64,000 nt of DNA, from NCBI RefSeq assembly GCF_000204055.1, contig NW_006768765.1, positions 2,066,583-2,130,582 of the forward strand. The letters run 5' to 3'. Below the pieces are notes generated by a model. It made no database searches, had not been told where the DNA came from, and saw only the letters and a list, made by a program, of their open reading frames with translations. The stretch comes from Melampsora larici-populina 98AG31 (Eukaryota; Basidiomycota; Pucciniomycetes; Pucciniales; Melampsoraceae). The translations under genes were made by a program, and so were the position numbers. Below, one piece after another: positions 23,037-34,054 of the stretch (position 1 is its first letter; each line of letters opens with the position of its first letter).

Positions 23037-23389
23037 ACGCCATCCATCACATCGTCTCTTTATTTCCATCAAGACTAGCGATCTCGAGAAGAACGCCATC
23101 CATCACATCGTCTCTTTATTTCCATCAAGACTAGCGATCTCAAGAAGAACACCATCCATCACATCTTCTCTTTATTTCCATCAAGACTAGCGATCTCGAG
23201 AAGAACACCATCCATCACATCTTCTCTTTATTTCCATCAAGACTAGCGATCTCGAGAAGAACACCATTCAGTTGATTGTCTCTTTATTTCCATCAAGACT
23301 AGCAATCTCAAGAAGAACACCATTCAGTTGATCGTCTCTTTATTTCCATCAAGACTAGCGATCTCAAGAAGAACACCATTCAGTTGATC
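23037..23389. repeat. 56-bp minisatellite, six copies
   Basis: Six units of exactly 56 bp, each with TCTCTTTATTTCCATCAAGA followed by CTAGCGATCTC and AGAAGAAC. Units 1-4 carry CCATCCATCACATC and units 5-6 carry CCATTCAGTTGAT, so sequence change spread along the array. It lies between the converging 3' ends of the transposon 2 genes. Confidence 0.93.
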
Positions 23390-23802
23390 ATTAGCAATCT
23401 GATTGTTGTCCTTTCATTTTCATCATCAAAAAATAAAAATAAAAACCTATAAAAAAGTTGTTTTTCTTTATCAATAAGGCAATCAATAGATGAATTTCAC
23501 AATTTTGATTTAGTTCTTTGAGCTAAGTTCAAGATTGTTAATTTGCTGTTCTTTGTTGTTTCTCTTTTCAATTTCTCCCTCTCCCACTTGTTTGTCTTTG
23601 CAAGAGCACTCAGTAGCAGTCGTTTACAATTGTAAGGTTGTTGTTTGAATTGAAATTCATGATAGATATCAACATTGTGTACAACTTTCAAATAAACTTG
23701 AAGGATCTGAATTAAAAGGATCACGAGAAAAAAAGAACAAAAAATTTGACCAAAAAAAACATCTGAATAAACATAAACTTCCACCACAGGATTTGATTCC
23801 AA

Positions 23803-25214
23803 TCAGGCAGGCAGGCGGGGATCAACAATAGGGAGGACACCTCGTGCGTAATTGTAAGCTACTGTGTGATCTCGAACTATCTCTCTCTTTGCCCTACCCC
23901 TTTCCATAACTTCCGCACCACTTTCTTCAAATGTCCTTTCAATATCTTGATACCAGATGTTGTCCCCCATGACTGATTCGGTTAGATCATCCCATGCGTT
24001 GCCAAGATTGGCAAGCATGTTGTGGAGGATCGCACAGCATTTGATCCAATCAAGGATATGTCGCATGTCATCCTTTTTGTTCAAAGAAAGACGTAGTCCT
24101 TGCAGTGAAGCCCAGCGTCCCTTCAAAATTCCAATACAATGCTCGTTACGCACACGAGTCTTTGCAACACACCAATTAAATTCTCGGTTTCTTTCGACTT
24201 CGGCAGCTGGGCCTTTGTAAGAAGGAACCACAGTGTTTGATGGGTTGTAGGCTGAGTCGGCCACGATGTACTCACCTATACCAGAAGGATGAACAATCAA
24301 TGTCAAGATCTCAATACAGATCAAAGATAACAATACTGACCAGGTGAGAAGTATCTGTCTGGACGAGCTGCCATATCGGTCTTGGCATAAACTGTACTAT
24401 CACAGCAAGAGCCAGGCCAACCAGCATAAAGGTAAGTGATGTGTTGATCGCAATCACATACCACTTGCGCATTGATTGAATATGAATGTTTCCGGTCAAA
24501 GAAAACCTCGCCATCCCGTCCTGGCCGTTGATACAAAGGAATTGTAGTTCCGTCAACAAAACCCACACAATCAGGGAAGCCATCTTGTTGCAATACACTT
24601 GATATAGCCTTCCGACGATCAGCCGATGGCCAAGCTAGATATTGATCACCGCGTTCAAGGATCACACCAATAACTCGCCGAGTACACTTGATAATTTGAC
24701 CCCGGCTGACCTTGTAGTTCCGTGAGAACCGACCCACCGATGCCCCATTCCCATTACTACCTAGACGCTCCAGAGTGATAGCTAGCTGGTGTTCGACCGG
24801 AGGTTGTGGATTATTGCTGACTGATATAAAGCTCGGATGGTCCTGAATAAGATCTCTGAGGGCTTCGAATCCTTCAGGGGTCGTACGCATTGCTTGTCGA
24901 AAATCTTTACGACATTCTCGGAGCATGTCTTGTAAGTTGAATGGAGAAGCATGAGGAGCCTTGTGTCGTGGAGAGAGATACCGTGTTTTGCTAACCCAAG
25001 TAAGTAAATCAGCTAACTCGTTTTCTTGACTGAAAACTGCATCGTAGAGCTCGGCCTCAGCAGGATCATCAGGATACAATAATTGTCCATCAGTTGGAAA
25101 GTCCGGCTCCTCGTCGTCGTAGATGGCAAAGTTGTTCATCGAATCGAGGTGCTCCCAGACACAGGCCAGGGTAAGATCTCGGATAATCTGAGCTCGTTCG
25201 GACCACCTTGGCAT
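23803..25214 (-). CDS. PIF/Harbinger DDE transposase, copy 2
   Basis: Two exons (25214-24341 and 24275-23803) encode 448 residues, with the intron at the same place as in transposon 1. The acidic catalytic motifs are intact: GFVDGTTIP, GWPGSCCDST and the Glu in TRVRNEHCIGILKGRW. The helix-turn-helix block LAITLERLGSNGNGASVGRF is identical to copy 1, whereas the N-terminal 100 residues and C-terminal 80 residues are much more diverged, so the two elements are distinct lineages rather than a recent duplication. The start M-P-R-W-S is supported by alignment with copy 1 (M-P-R-A-S). Confidence 0.95.
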
Positions 25215-25609
25215 CGTGGAAAGATGGAGATTGAAGAGGAAAGGTTGGTCGATGATGACGTTGTAATCCTGGTCTCAGCGAGCGTCAATAGTTACCACTC
25301 GGCATCTGTGACCCGGACGAAATCAAACCACCTTTGGGCTGCAGTTTGATCATCTTAATTTTATTCTCTCTTTTTTTCTAGCGCTTTTTCACAAAGAGCC
25401 TCTTTTTTGATTGATTTTTCAACATCAACGCTCTTGAGTTTTTTTCGAAGCTTTTTAAGCATTCGTACCTCTGTTTCAAAGCTTGTTTTTTTTTCCTTAT
25501 AAGCCCCAGTGGCTTACTTTTAAACACTCTTTACGACGTCTGAGTGAGCTTATAGGTAAAGGTAGTCCTAAAAAAATCGCTCGGTAGTCATAAAATTCCG
25601 CTCAGGAAT

Positions 25610-25628
25610 TTTTGACTTGAACCCCACT
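25610..25628 (-). repeat. Right terminal inverted repeat of transposon 2
   Basis: TTTTGACTTGAACCCCACT, reverse complement of the left end with one mismatch, followed by target duplication AAT. Confidence 0.9.
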
Positions 25629-25933
25629 AATCATTCCATCACTTGGTATTGATTAGTTATTTTGTTTAAACCAAACATTTCACTTCATCCTGAATATATA
25701 TGACCTCATAACCTAATCTTACTTTTTGGTACATATGGTTATATTTCCTCAATTATATTCTTTAGTTTTTTTATCAATTTAAAATAAATTCAAATCCAAA
25801 CACGTCAAAAGGATCATTCTTCAAGACCTTTTAGAGTAACTGTTAATTCAAATCAAATGGATTGAGTCATCATCAAAAGATACAAACCACCTGAACCAAA
25901 ACAAAACTAAATCATGATAGAGATATCCATATA

Positions 25934-26080
25934 GGGCACATTCACTTAAGCAATTTCTGGTGAGAAATCACATTCTGCAAAATTTAAAGTGTCTCTTTGG
26001 TGGTACATAGGTTTCATTTGTACATTAAAATATTTACAGAATGTGATTTCTGATCAGAAATTCCTGAAGTGAATGTGCCC
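25934..26080. mobile_element. 147-bp MITE (GGGCACATTCACTTAAG family), copy 1
   Basis: The left end GGGCACATTCACTTAAGCAA and the right end TTCCTGAAGTGAATGTGCCC are inverted repeats that extend about 45 bp inward through TTTCTG..AGAAATCACATTCTG. ATA flanks both sides. A second copy lies at 50580. Confidence 0.88.
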
Positions 26081-27269
26081 ATAGTGATCATTGAGGTATG
26101 AAAACTACTTTTATGAGGTTTAGTCCAATAATCACTCAAGTACTTAGCAAGTTTAAGACTCCAGACTATCACAAAACACTAAATTTCACCCAATCATAAA
26201 TATCTGTGCAATTGATCTATAGGAGGTCTTGACTAAACATCAAATGACGGTGCCCGTCAAATCAATCCAACTTATCCAAATCAAATCAGTCTATCTTTTT
26301 TTCATTTACCAACCTTCTTATGATTCTTATATAAAATTGAATGGTTAGTCACAAACTTTATCTTATTCAACCAATTCCTGGACTCAACTTATTATGAGAA
26401 ACTCAGAAAAGATTTCAGATTAATAGATTGTGTAACTTGTATATTAGACTTTATTGAGGTGTAGTCCTTTAACACAGGATCCCAAAGAAGAAAAGATTTA
26501 TTTAAAGCCTGTTTCTTGAAACCTTACTCTTGCCTTGAAATCAAAAAATCAGGACAACTAGAAACAATTAGATAGAAATCTAGATAATTAAGTAAAAGGA
26601 AACCAATCTCCCTCAATTACGGTTTTGATCTCTTAATACTAATACTTGTACTATAGTTGATCATTCTTTAAAACATTTGGAGATTAGGGGATTTCAAGTC
26701 AAGAAATTTATGGTAGTTTACAGTCCAACAAGTTGTCTGATGTTGCAAGATATACTGTAAATTTAGAAAAATTGGGAGGGGACACCTTTTTAGGTGTCTC
26801 AAAGGCTATTGACCGTATATTTGCAAAAAATACACTGAAATTTGAAAAACTTGTCTATTTTTTGAAAAGTTTCACAAAAATGTTCTGACTTGAAAATTTG
26901 TACTTGTATATGACCAGATCTAATTAAGTATGGTTTTACATACAAAGTTTGTTACATGAAAAACTTTTTTTGGTGGTTTTTTGGTTTTTTAAATTCAAAG
27001 AATTCAATTTCTTTTTTGCAGAGAAAACAAAAACTTATCTTGGTCATGGATTCAGACTTAAAGAATTGGTTGTTTCATAATACATATAAATTTATAAAAA
27101 GTTTACATACTTTTTTTTGGAAACTGTGTTTCTTGGAGGGGTTTCAAAAATAAATATAAAGAATGTGGGTATGTTAAGTAAGTAAAAATTGATTTGTTCA
27201 AGTAAATAAAAGTAAGATGAATTTGGAAAAATAGAGCAAGTCTTTGAGAGAGAGGTAAAGAGAAGATTG
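26081..27269. other. AT-rich intergenic DNA, nothing recognised
   Basis: Very AT-rich sequence with no supported gene, RNA or clear repeat. Confidence 0.4.
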
Positions 27270-27501
27270 AATTTTGATAATAAATACTGCATCTGCATGA
27301 AAGCTTGTAGATTTTTTTTGTTTGAGAAGCACCAAATTGGCCCCAACATCAAATTTACCCAAAGCAGGGTCAGCTGGATGGGGACTGATCCAAACCCCAT
27401 CCAGCGCTCCAATGGTTTTCAGCTCAAAACCATTGGTTCATGATCATTCACCAACCTTGATTGATCTCCAATAATCTTCACTTCTTCACTCAACTTCTGC
27501 A

Positions 27502-28499
27502 ATGCCACCAGACACCAACTCCGCACGTGAATCAACTGCAAGCAGTGCCACCCCCCTGTTTTAGAAACCAAGGTGAGTTTATTTATTTTCTTTCACTATC
27601 CTCTATGTTATTTGATTATTCTCACTTCTTTCAATTGATGTCCATCTTTACTGACAGTTACGGGATACAAAGTAGAAGCCGGGCACGTGCCCAGCTTTGT
27701 GCCCAGATTTTCTTTGGCAGTAAATTCAAATTCTGGGCCCAGACTTTTGCCCAGAAAATCAAAATTTACTGCCAAAATAATTCTGGGCACAAAGCCAAGC
27801 ACGTGCCCGGATTCTACTTTTTATCCCGCAAGTGTAGTGGATTCCATCTTCCCTTTTTCAGTTTATAGGACCACCAACTGCGGCAACCAACTGTACGCAG
27901 GCTTTCATATGCCATCTCACCTATCTCCTGCACTTCAACCATGGTGGGAAGAATCCAAGATGGAAACCACACCAATCAAATAAAGGTGGTATTGCAATCA
28001 ATATCCCACCTGATATGGATCTGGCTGCCTCTTGATTTCAAGTGGCCAAAGCTTGTAGCTTTGATATGAAAGACCTTGGGAAAATGATCACCAAAAACCG
28101 TCATGCTCAGGCTCTTGGAATACAATGGTTTTGTTATGTTCCATAGATCCACAATTTTCTCAAGAATGTCAAGACTATGCTCAAGAAGGATGAAACATTC
28201 AAAACTTGGTTCAAGGCAGCCCTCAAGAACCCCAGAAAGAAACCTGGTGTCTCTCTATTCATGCCCAAGCCTACAGATCCAATGGATGTTGCTCAAAAGG
28301 TAAATCTTTTATCATTCTCATTGTTGATATGATGTACTAATTTGTTTCATGTTGTTTCAAACAATTTTCTTTGTGTATTTAGAATTCTGCTCTTCACAAG
28401 ACTCTCTGTGGAATACCACAGGCTATCAACCATACTGATGAAGACAATCATTCCCCCTTATATATTGGGCAGTTGTCCATGACCAAGATTGAATTTTGA
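27502..28499 (+). pseudogene. Broken accessory or captured gene inside the Tc1-type element
   Basis: Starting at an ATG (M-P-P-D-T-N), coding-like segments can be linked by good splice sites: a long intron to about 27863, a donor after M-D-V-A-Q-K at 28300 and an acceptor at 28381, ending at TGA. The reading runs G-P-P-T-A-A-T-N-C-T, then KNPRKKPGVSLFMPKP, then LHKTLCGIPQAINHTDED. At least three in-frame stops interrupt it. The family is not recognised. Its position between the inverted repeats, opposite in strand to the transposase piece, suggests a second transposon gene or captured host fragment. Confidence 0.45.
27658..27831. mobile_element. MITE nested in an intron of the broken gene
   Basis: A 174-bp palindrome. 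The left end TTACGGGATACAAAGTAGAA and right end TTCTACTTTTTATCCCGCAA are inverted repeats, extending inward through GCCGGGCACGTGCCC and TGGGCACAAAG blocks; the whole unit could form a long hairpin. No target duplication was confirmed. Confidence 0.8.
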
Positions 28500-29069
28500 G
28501 CTGGATAAGGGTTCATCAAAGGAAGCTGGATTGTTTATTTGTGGATTAGTAAATGATAGACTGAAACAATGATAAGAAACAAAAATGACCAGCTGAAATT
28601 CCAAAAAGCTTTCAAATCGGCCACGGTTGATGCTGCCTTCACGGACAGACATGGTGATTAACCCATGTAGTTCAATTTCAGGAAGCAATGAGTAACATTT
28701 TGAGTTTGAACACTTGACCCAGTGTGTGACACATTGACCCTTTGGTGACTGTCTGTCGAATCTCGTAAAATCCCGCTCACATATAGCACTCTCATCTGAC
28801 AGGATCAGAGAAGAATGGAATGGAAAGGAGTCAGATAAAATCAAAATGAAAAGATAGAAAGACAAGTTAAAAAGAACCATTCACTCACCAGTAAATACAA
28901 GGTATTCAGCAGGTACATTCTTCATGTCATCAATAACTTTTGCTGTCTTGTAGAAATCTTTGCAAACATTTGAAGTTTTGGCCTTTTTGAGAGTAAGGTG
29001 GAGGTGTGTGTTGAGTTCAAGTTGAAGTTCCTTGCAAGATGCCAAGACACTGGTTTCATAATAGATTGC

Positions 29070-29339
29070 TTACCGGTCCTCGTCCAAGAAAAGGGATGGT
29101 TGCTGAACTACAAGTTCTCTTATGAAGTCACGATCTTCATCATTTAAAATAAGAGGAGCACCTCGTGACTTGTACTCTAGCGTATTCCTAATGACTGATT
29201 GAGTTTGTTGATAAAGTTTCATCCATTGGTGGAAAGTGGGTTTGAAAATGTTCTTGTCAAGGATATCTTGGATTTTGTCAGTTGAAAAGCCTTGAAGGCA
29301 TTTGGTAACGGCCAAAGCTTGACAAAGGGCATGATGCAT
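29070..29339 (-). pseudogene. N-terminal fragment of Tc1/IS630-like transposase
   Basis: About 89 codons with the helix-turn-helix layout of Tc1-like transposases, then the linker Y-K-S-R-G-A-P-L-I-L-N-D-E-D-R and LVVQQPSLFLDE, which normally precede the DDE domain. A GTAAGC donor follows, but no DDE domain is found downstream within the element, so it is truncated. Confidence 0.6.
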
Positions 29340-30728
29340 TTAATAAAAATGAATCCAGACAATTTGAGTGAGATTATTGGAGATCAATCGAGGTTGGTGG
29401 ATGATCATGAACCAATGGTTTTGAGCTGAAAATCATTGAAGCGCTGGATGGGGTTTGGATCAGTCCCCATCCATCTCCCCAGCTTTGGGTAAATTTGATT
29501 TTGGGGCCAATTTTGTGCTTCTCAAAAAAAATCAAGCTTTCATGCAGATGCAGTATGTATTTTATCAATTTATTGATTTCTTGTTATAAGTTACACAACT
29601 CAAAAAAGAATAATCAATGTATTATTTAAAACAGTTTCAGAGTAGGAAACAGAAAGATACAGTAGGGTAGGTATTAATAGAAAGAGATTTCTGACCATTG
29701 AATTCTTCAAAGTGTTGATTTTGAGGATCTATAGAAATCAATATGATCCAAACGGTATTGTTTTATAAGCCCTGTTGAGCAATGAGATCTTCTCAGTTCT
29801 TCTCTCCATATTGAGTATTCATATCATATTCATCAGAAAAGGCTATGTTTGTTTTTTTCAAATGAGGTTTGGAGACCTTACTGACTACATTGCTAATATC
29901 TCTTTACAGGCCATCATCTAAAGAAGTTGAGTTTGATCACAAGAGAGAATTTTCTAAGGGATTTTCAAGGTTCTGAATTCAAGTTGGACAAAGTTGAATG
30001 ACCATTTTCTTGAGACTAAGATTGGAAGAAGAAGAAGTTGGTCACTCATGTATAAATTCCCTATGAGGTAAGTACTGATATGATTCCAGTGAGAAGTCTT
30101 GAGATGAAGAATCATTAAGACTGGTCATTTATAGAAATTGGATGAGTGGGCTGAATGTGCCATTGATTGCTACCTTTGAAAAAAAAGGTGAATGAAGAAG
30201 AACCAAACAGGTAGGAATTCTATAAGCAAATGATTCAGATAAGTATGTCATCTTCATGGTTCATGATCATTAAGTCTTTCCCAGACATAAACTGTGTGGT
30301 TGGAGAAATATACAGACAGTCTGGACCCTGAGCCCAAGGTTGATGTCTCGTTTTGTTTCTGGTGTTAAATGCTGTTATTTACCTCACTTAAAACAAGTCC
30401 AAAATCTTATAGGGCATTTTTGACATTGCTACATAGCTTGTTATTTACCCTGAAGATTGAATTGTATGTTAATGTGTACTTCTGTTGGGCTAGCAGGGAC
30501 TCAAATAAACTCAATCTTCTACAACCTTGCCATGTCTTCTCTAGTTGATCTTCTATAGCTAAATTGTTTCTGATGAGACCAAAATTCCCAGCATATTGAG
30601 ATAAGCAAGTTTGATATTTGACCAAAGTTCATTGATCAAAAAATAGTCTTCTTATAAGAGAAAATAGGGTTGAGTTGATCAAGGAGTTTTGCAATTTTCA
30701 TTTCAAGAATATAGTGGGTTCAAATTTA

Positions 30729-30977
30729 TGAGTCAATCACAGTAGAGCAATATGTTGTAAGTATGAGGATTGCTTGGATGTGATACAAAGAAGAGTTTGA
30801 AAGCATATTTATTTCGAAATACTAAACATAAAAATGAAACTACAACATGTAAAGTATGAGAGAAATGAAGATGAGAGAAAAACACTACACACTAACCTAT
30901 GAGTCAATCACAGTAGAGCAATACATCGTAAGTATGAGGATTGCTTGGATGTGATACAAAGAAGAGTTTGAAAGCAT
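30729..30977. repeat. 78-bp direct repeat, two copies 93 bp apart
   Basis: Copies at 30729-30806 and 30900-30977 both run from TGAGTCAATCACAGTAGAGC to AGAGTTTGAAAGCAT with four differences. The spacer is AT-rich with no gene. This could be a solo relic of a longer duplication. Confidence 0.85.
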
Positions 30978-32095
30978 GAGGATCAAACTCTTGTGAGACT
31001 CGTAGGTGTTTATAAAGAGAACAAAATCTGCTAAGAGTTATGAGAGCGCACAAATAGAAACGTATCCAAGACAACAAAATCAAATAACTAAAAAGAGAAA
31101 ACAAAACAAATAACCAAAAGGGTTTTTGTAAGAAAAAGATCAGACATCACAACACTGAGATCACAACTCTATTTGTCATAAGCAACAAAATTGACCAAAA
31201 AAATGTCTTTAAGGCTTTGAGTGTTTTGACCATCATGCCTTATAAGATTCATGGATTTTAATTGTTGTCTTTGAAAGGTATATGCTCCTCAGAATCAGAT
31301 GGGGTTTCATCAAAGTTTTTTTCAAATTTGAAGAATTACATATGTACATACATGCATCATTTTTGATGTAAGGTACAGTTATGTTTTAGTGCATTTTCAA
31401 ACTTGGACCCTCCTTTGTAGGCAAATTTGTTAGAATGTTGTTCAGGTATCTCAAGTGAAAAAGAGCACATCAATTGATTGAGGGAAAGGCGAGAGAACTT
31501 GAGGTTGTGATGAACCTGCAAGCCAAACTCCAATTTGCAACCTCCTGCTGGCCCACCAAGGATGCCAGATACCACACATGTCCCCATAGTCTCAGGCTCC
31601 CAAGCTTGGGAGGAAGAAGTGCCTGACTAGAGGGGGACTCAGTTAAGTTAGTGGTGTTACATAACATAATCAAAGCCAACAAGATAAATACTCCCTGAGA
31701 ATCAAACCATGACTAAGAATGAGTTCAAGGTAAATGTGGTACTCTGAAGTTGAGCTGACAAACATCATTTTAAAGATCATAGAATCTTTATTCATTGGTG
31801 AAAATTCATGAGACAAAGGATTAAAGCCAACACAGGTTTTGACGTTTCATTTTTCAAGCAAGACACAAGAAAGGTCGAGTTTGAGTCGTTCATCAATTTG
31901 AGTGGGGATGAACACAGATATATTGAATTTCAAGGTAAACAAGCATAAAAAGTTCAGCTTCTGATCATTTCCCAATTTAATTCCAAGTCAGCCAGCAGGT
32001 TCATTGAGCACTTGAAACTTCTATTGACTAAGAGACTCTCATTCTTGTATGAAACAATAGCCAAACATAGGACTTGAGAGAACAGGGTACTGAGA
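30978..32095. other. Intergenic DNA, nothing recognised
   Basis: Short overlapping minus-strand frames near 31357-31682 and 31954-32196 have no family features; the latter overlaps the last exon of the following gene in a wrong frame. Confidence 0.35.
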
Positions 32096-32778
32096 TCAGA
32101 AAGAGGATTGTTGAGTGTGAGATTGATACATGTTCTGACAAGCCTTGAGTTGCTCGAGGTAATAATTGCAAGAGCTGATATCACCGGATGTAGCATCTAA
32201 GCACCTCGTGAAATCTAAACCCGAATCAAACATTTCGTATTAGGAGATATGACTTGATACACATGAACAAGACGACAATGACTTACCCTTGGCAGGAATG
32301 TCACATTGACCACCCATTCTTCGTTCCTCAAACGTTTGTTGTTGAACAGGAGCTGGGGCTGGGGTCTCTTCTTTTGAGCTACTACCACCAAAGAGCATGT
32401 TTGACAAACCGTGACCAACGGTGTGACCAACAGCTACACCAGCAGCGGTTGAAGCCATCTACAAAGCATCGGAAAAGAGGAAACAAAGTAAGAGACTGGA
32501 ACGCCGACAAAAGCAAAACGAATAATCAAAACTCAACTTGACCAAAGAGACCAGGTCCACTGGAAGTAGGAGCTTGAACGGCTGGGACGGACGATTGTGC
32601 ATTATGAGGTACTGGTGGAGGAGCTTGAGCAGGTTGACGAGCTGAGGTAGAAGCGGATCTAGCCGATGAGCGATTTCCGCCACTGCTGCTTGAAGAACGA
32701 CGCTGAAAAGAAAGAAGGCAACATAGAGGTAAGCTTGATGCTGATGAATCGAAGGAATAAGATCAATCTCACAGGCAT
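32096..32778 (-). CDS. Twin CX9C mitochondrial protein (Mix17/CHCHD2-CHCHD10-like)
   Basis: Four exons (32778-32773, 32702-32538, 32458-32287, 32214-32096) join to 153 residues. A Ser/Arg-rich N terminus (RRSSSSSGGNRSSARSAS) suits mitochondrial import. A glycine-rich hydrophobic segment (STAAGVAVGHTVGHGLSNML) follows, then a C-terminal CHCH domain: Cys109-x9-Cys119 and Cys130-x9-Cys140, the twin CX9C motif oxidised by the Mia40 pathway in the intermembrane space. This order is that of yeast Mix17 and animal CHCHD2/CHCHD10, linked to cristae and respiration. The first exon codes only M-P (6 nt). The final exon, which supplies three of the four cysteines, is separated by a 72-nt intron. Confidence 0.92.
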
Positions 32779-33173
32779 CTTGATAAGTTTGATGTTCGAA
32801 ATGAATTCGGTCTGATTGATGAAGTTGATTGATAGATAGTTTGGTGGTGATGGATGAGCAAATGCAAATTCTGCGAGGTGAATTCGGAATCTGGGGAAAC
32901 GAAATCAAGAAGAAGTCTATCAAATCACATAGTTATGGCTTAGAACTATCTAGGCTATGCTAGAAATACATAGATGTGACATCTTATAGGGGCCTGATCA
33001 TCAGGTGGATGTCACTAGTCAAGTCTCGATCTGTGAAAGTCACGTGTCTTCCACGCACATGTTCAACTTCGACCAACCAAACACTGCGACGAGTCGACCA
33101 ACCTTCAAATTAAGATTTCCAACACTATCTCAAGTTCTCAACAATCAACCACCTTCAAACCTTGGTTATCAAG
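32779..33173. promoter_or_regulatory. Divergent promoter region, CHCH and p24 genes
   Basis: 395 bp between two outward-pointing start codons must contain both promoters and leaders. No TATA box stands out. Pyrimidine-rich stretches precede the p24 start. Confidence 0.5.
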
Positions 33174-34054
33174 ATGAGATCGAGAAACGTCGTACTCCCA
33201 CTTTTTCTGGCCTTCAGTCTACCTATCTCATCCCTTTACTTTTATCTTGATGCTGGTTCAGAAAGATGTTTTCTGGAAGGATTACCAAAAGACACTATCG
33301 TCGTAGGTGCGTTTTCAAACTTTTTTTGAACTTGAACTGAACATAAAATTTCAAACTGATTGATATATATCTCGTTTGGTTAGGTCACTACAAGGGTGAA
33401 GAATGGTCACCTGAATCCAAAGTTTATCATGTCAATGACAAATTAGGTGTTCAGATCACAGTGACTGTGAGTTTCCTCCACTACTTGGTGAAATTATTGA
33501 AACCGGGTCTTAATAGACGAAAATTTGATGTTTCAAATTGTAGGAAGTTCACAGTCAAGAACGAATCGTCAATACACGTGGTCTACCACAAGGAAAATTT
33601 ACATTTACATCACATGAAGCAGGAGATCATTCGATATGTTTACGAACAAATTACACAGGAGGATGGTTTTCAACACCACAAGTTAAAATGCATTTAGATA
33701 TAGCTATAGGAGAAGCCAAGATCCAACCCGAATTTGAAAAAGAACATGTTAAGGATTTAGCATCTAGAGTTAAAGATTTAAATTCAAGATTACATGATAT
33801 TAGACGTGAACAACAATTTCAACGTGAAAGAGAAATCGAATTTCGTGATCTTTCTGAAACTGTCAATCGTAGAGCTGTTTATTGGAGTTTATTACAATTA
33901 GTAGTTTTGTTTTATATGTGTGTTTGGCAATTAAGACATTTGCGTGGTTTTTTCGAAAGCAAAAGTATGTGATCTTTCTTTTTGGTTTCCTTTCAAACGT
34001 TCACTGGATTATTATTGACATCTTATCCTTTTTTCGATTTTAGAACTCCGATGA
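33174..34054 (+). CDS. p24/EMP24 family cargo receptor (Erp1/TMED9-like)
   Basis: Four exons (33174-33306, 33384-33466, 33544-33964, 34044-34054) give 215 residues. p24 proteins are type I membrane receptors that sort cargo, including GPI-anchored proteins, in COPI/COPII vesicles between ER and Golgi. A signal peptide (about 1-20) is followed by L-Y-F-Y-L-D and a GOLD domain with Cys32 and Cys104, the conserved disulfide pair, FTFTSHEAGDHSICL, a coiled coil at about 140-180, one membrane segment at about 184-203 and a cytosolic tail ending F-F-E-S-K-K-L-R. The final K-K-L-R is a dilysine COPI retrieval signal and is completed by an 11-nt last exon. The sequence is closest to the p24-alpha branch. 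Confidence 0.95.

Larger units (their letters stand above)
19097..25628. mobile_element. PIF/Harbinger-like transposon 2, complete with TIRs and TSD
   Basis: This 6.5-kb element has a 19-bp terminal inverted repeat, AGTGGGGCTCAAGTCAAAA on the left and its complement with one mismatch (T for C) on the right. It is flanked by the 3-bp direct repeat AAT (19094-19096 and 25629-25631); the family makes 3-bp duplications. Inside are an accessory Myb/SANT-like gene (+) and a transposase (-) pointing at each other, the mirror image of transposon 1. The interior carries several tandem repeats. Intact ends and genes suggest a young, possibly autonomous copy. Confidence 0.9.
27270..29572. mobile_element. 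Tc1-type element with about 200-bp inverted repeats
   Basis: Long terminal inverted repeats (about 27270-27480 and 29375-29572) share blocks such as TACTGCATCTGCATGAAAGC, TTGGCCCCAA, CTGGATGGGG and AACCATTGGTTCATGATCA. The interior holds, on the minus strand, an N-terminal piece of a Tc1/IS630-like transposase and, on the plus strand, a broken spliced gene. No DDE catalytic domain was found, so this copy is non-autonomous. Exact outer limits are uncertain by about 10 bp and no target duplication was fixed. Confidence 0.75.

Noticed and set aside
23037..23389. Possible CRISPR-like array
   Set aside because: The 56-bp units are contiguous with no unique spacers; it is a minisatellite in eukaryotic DNA.
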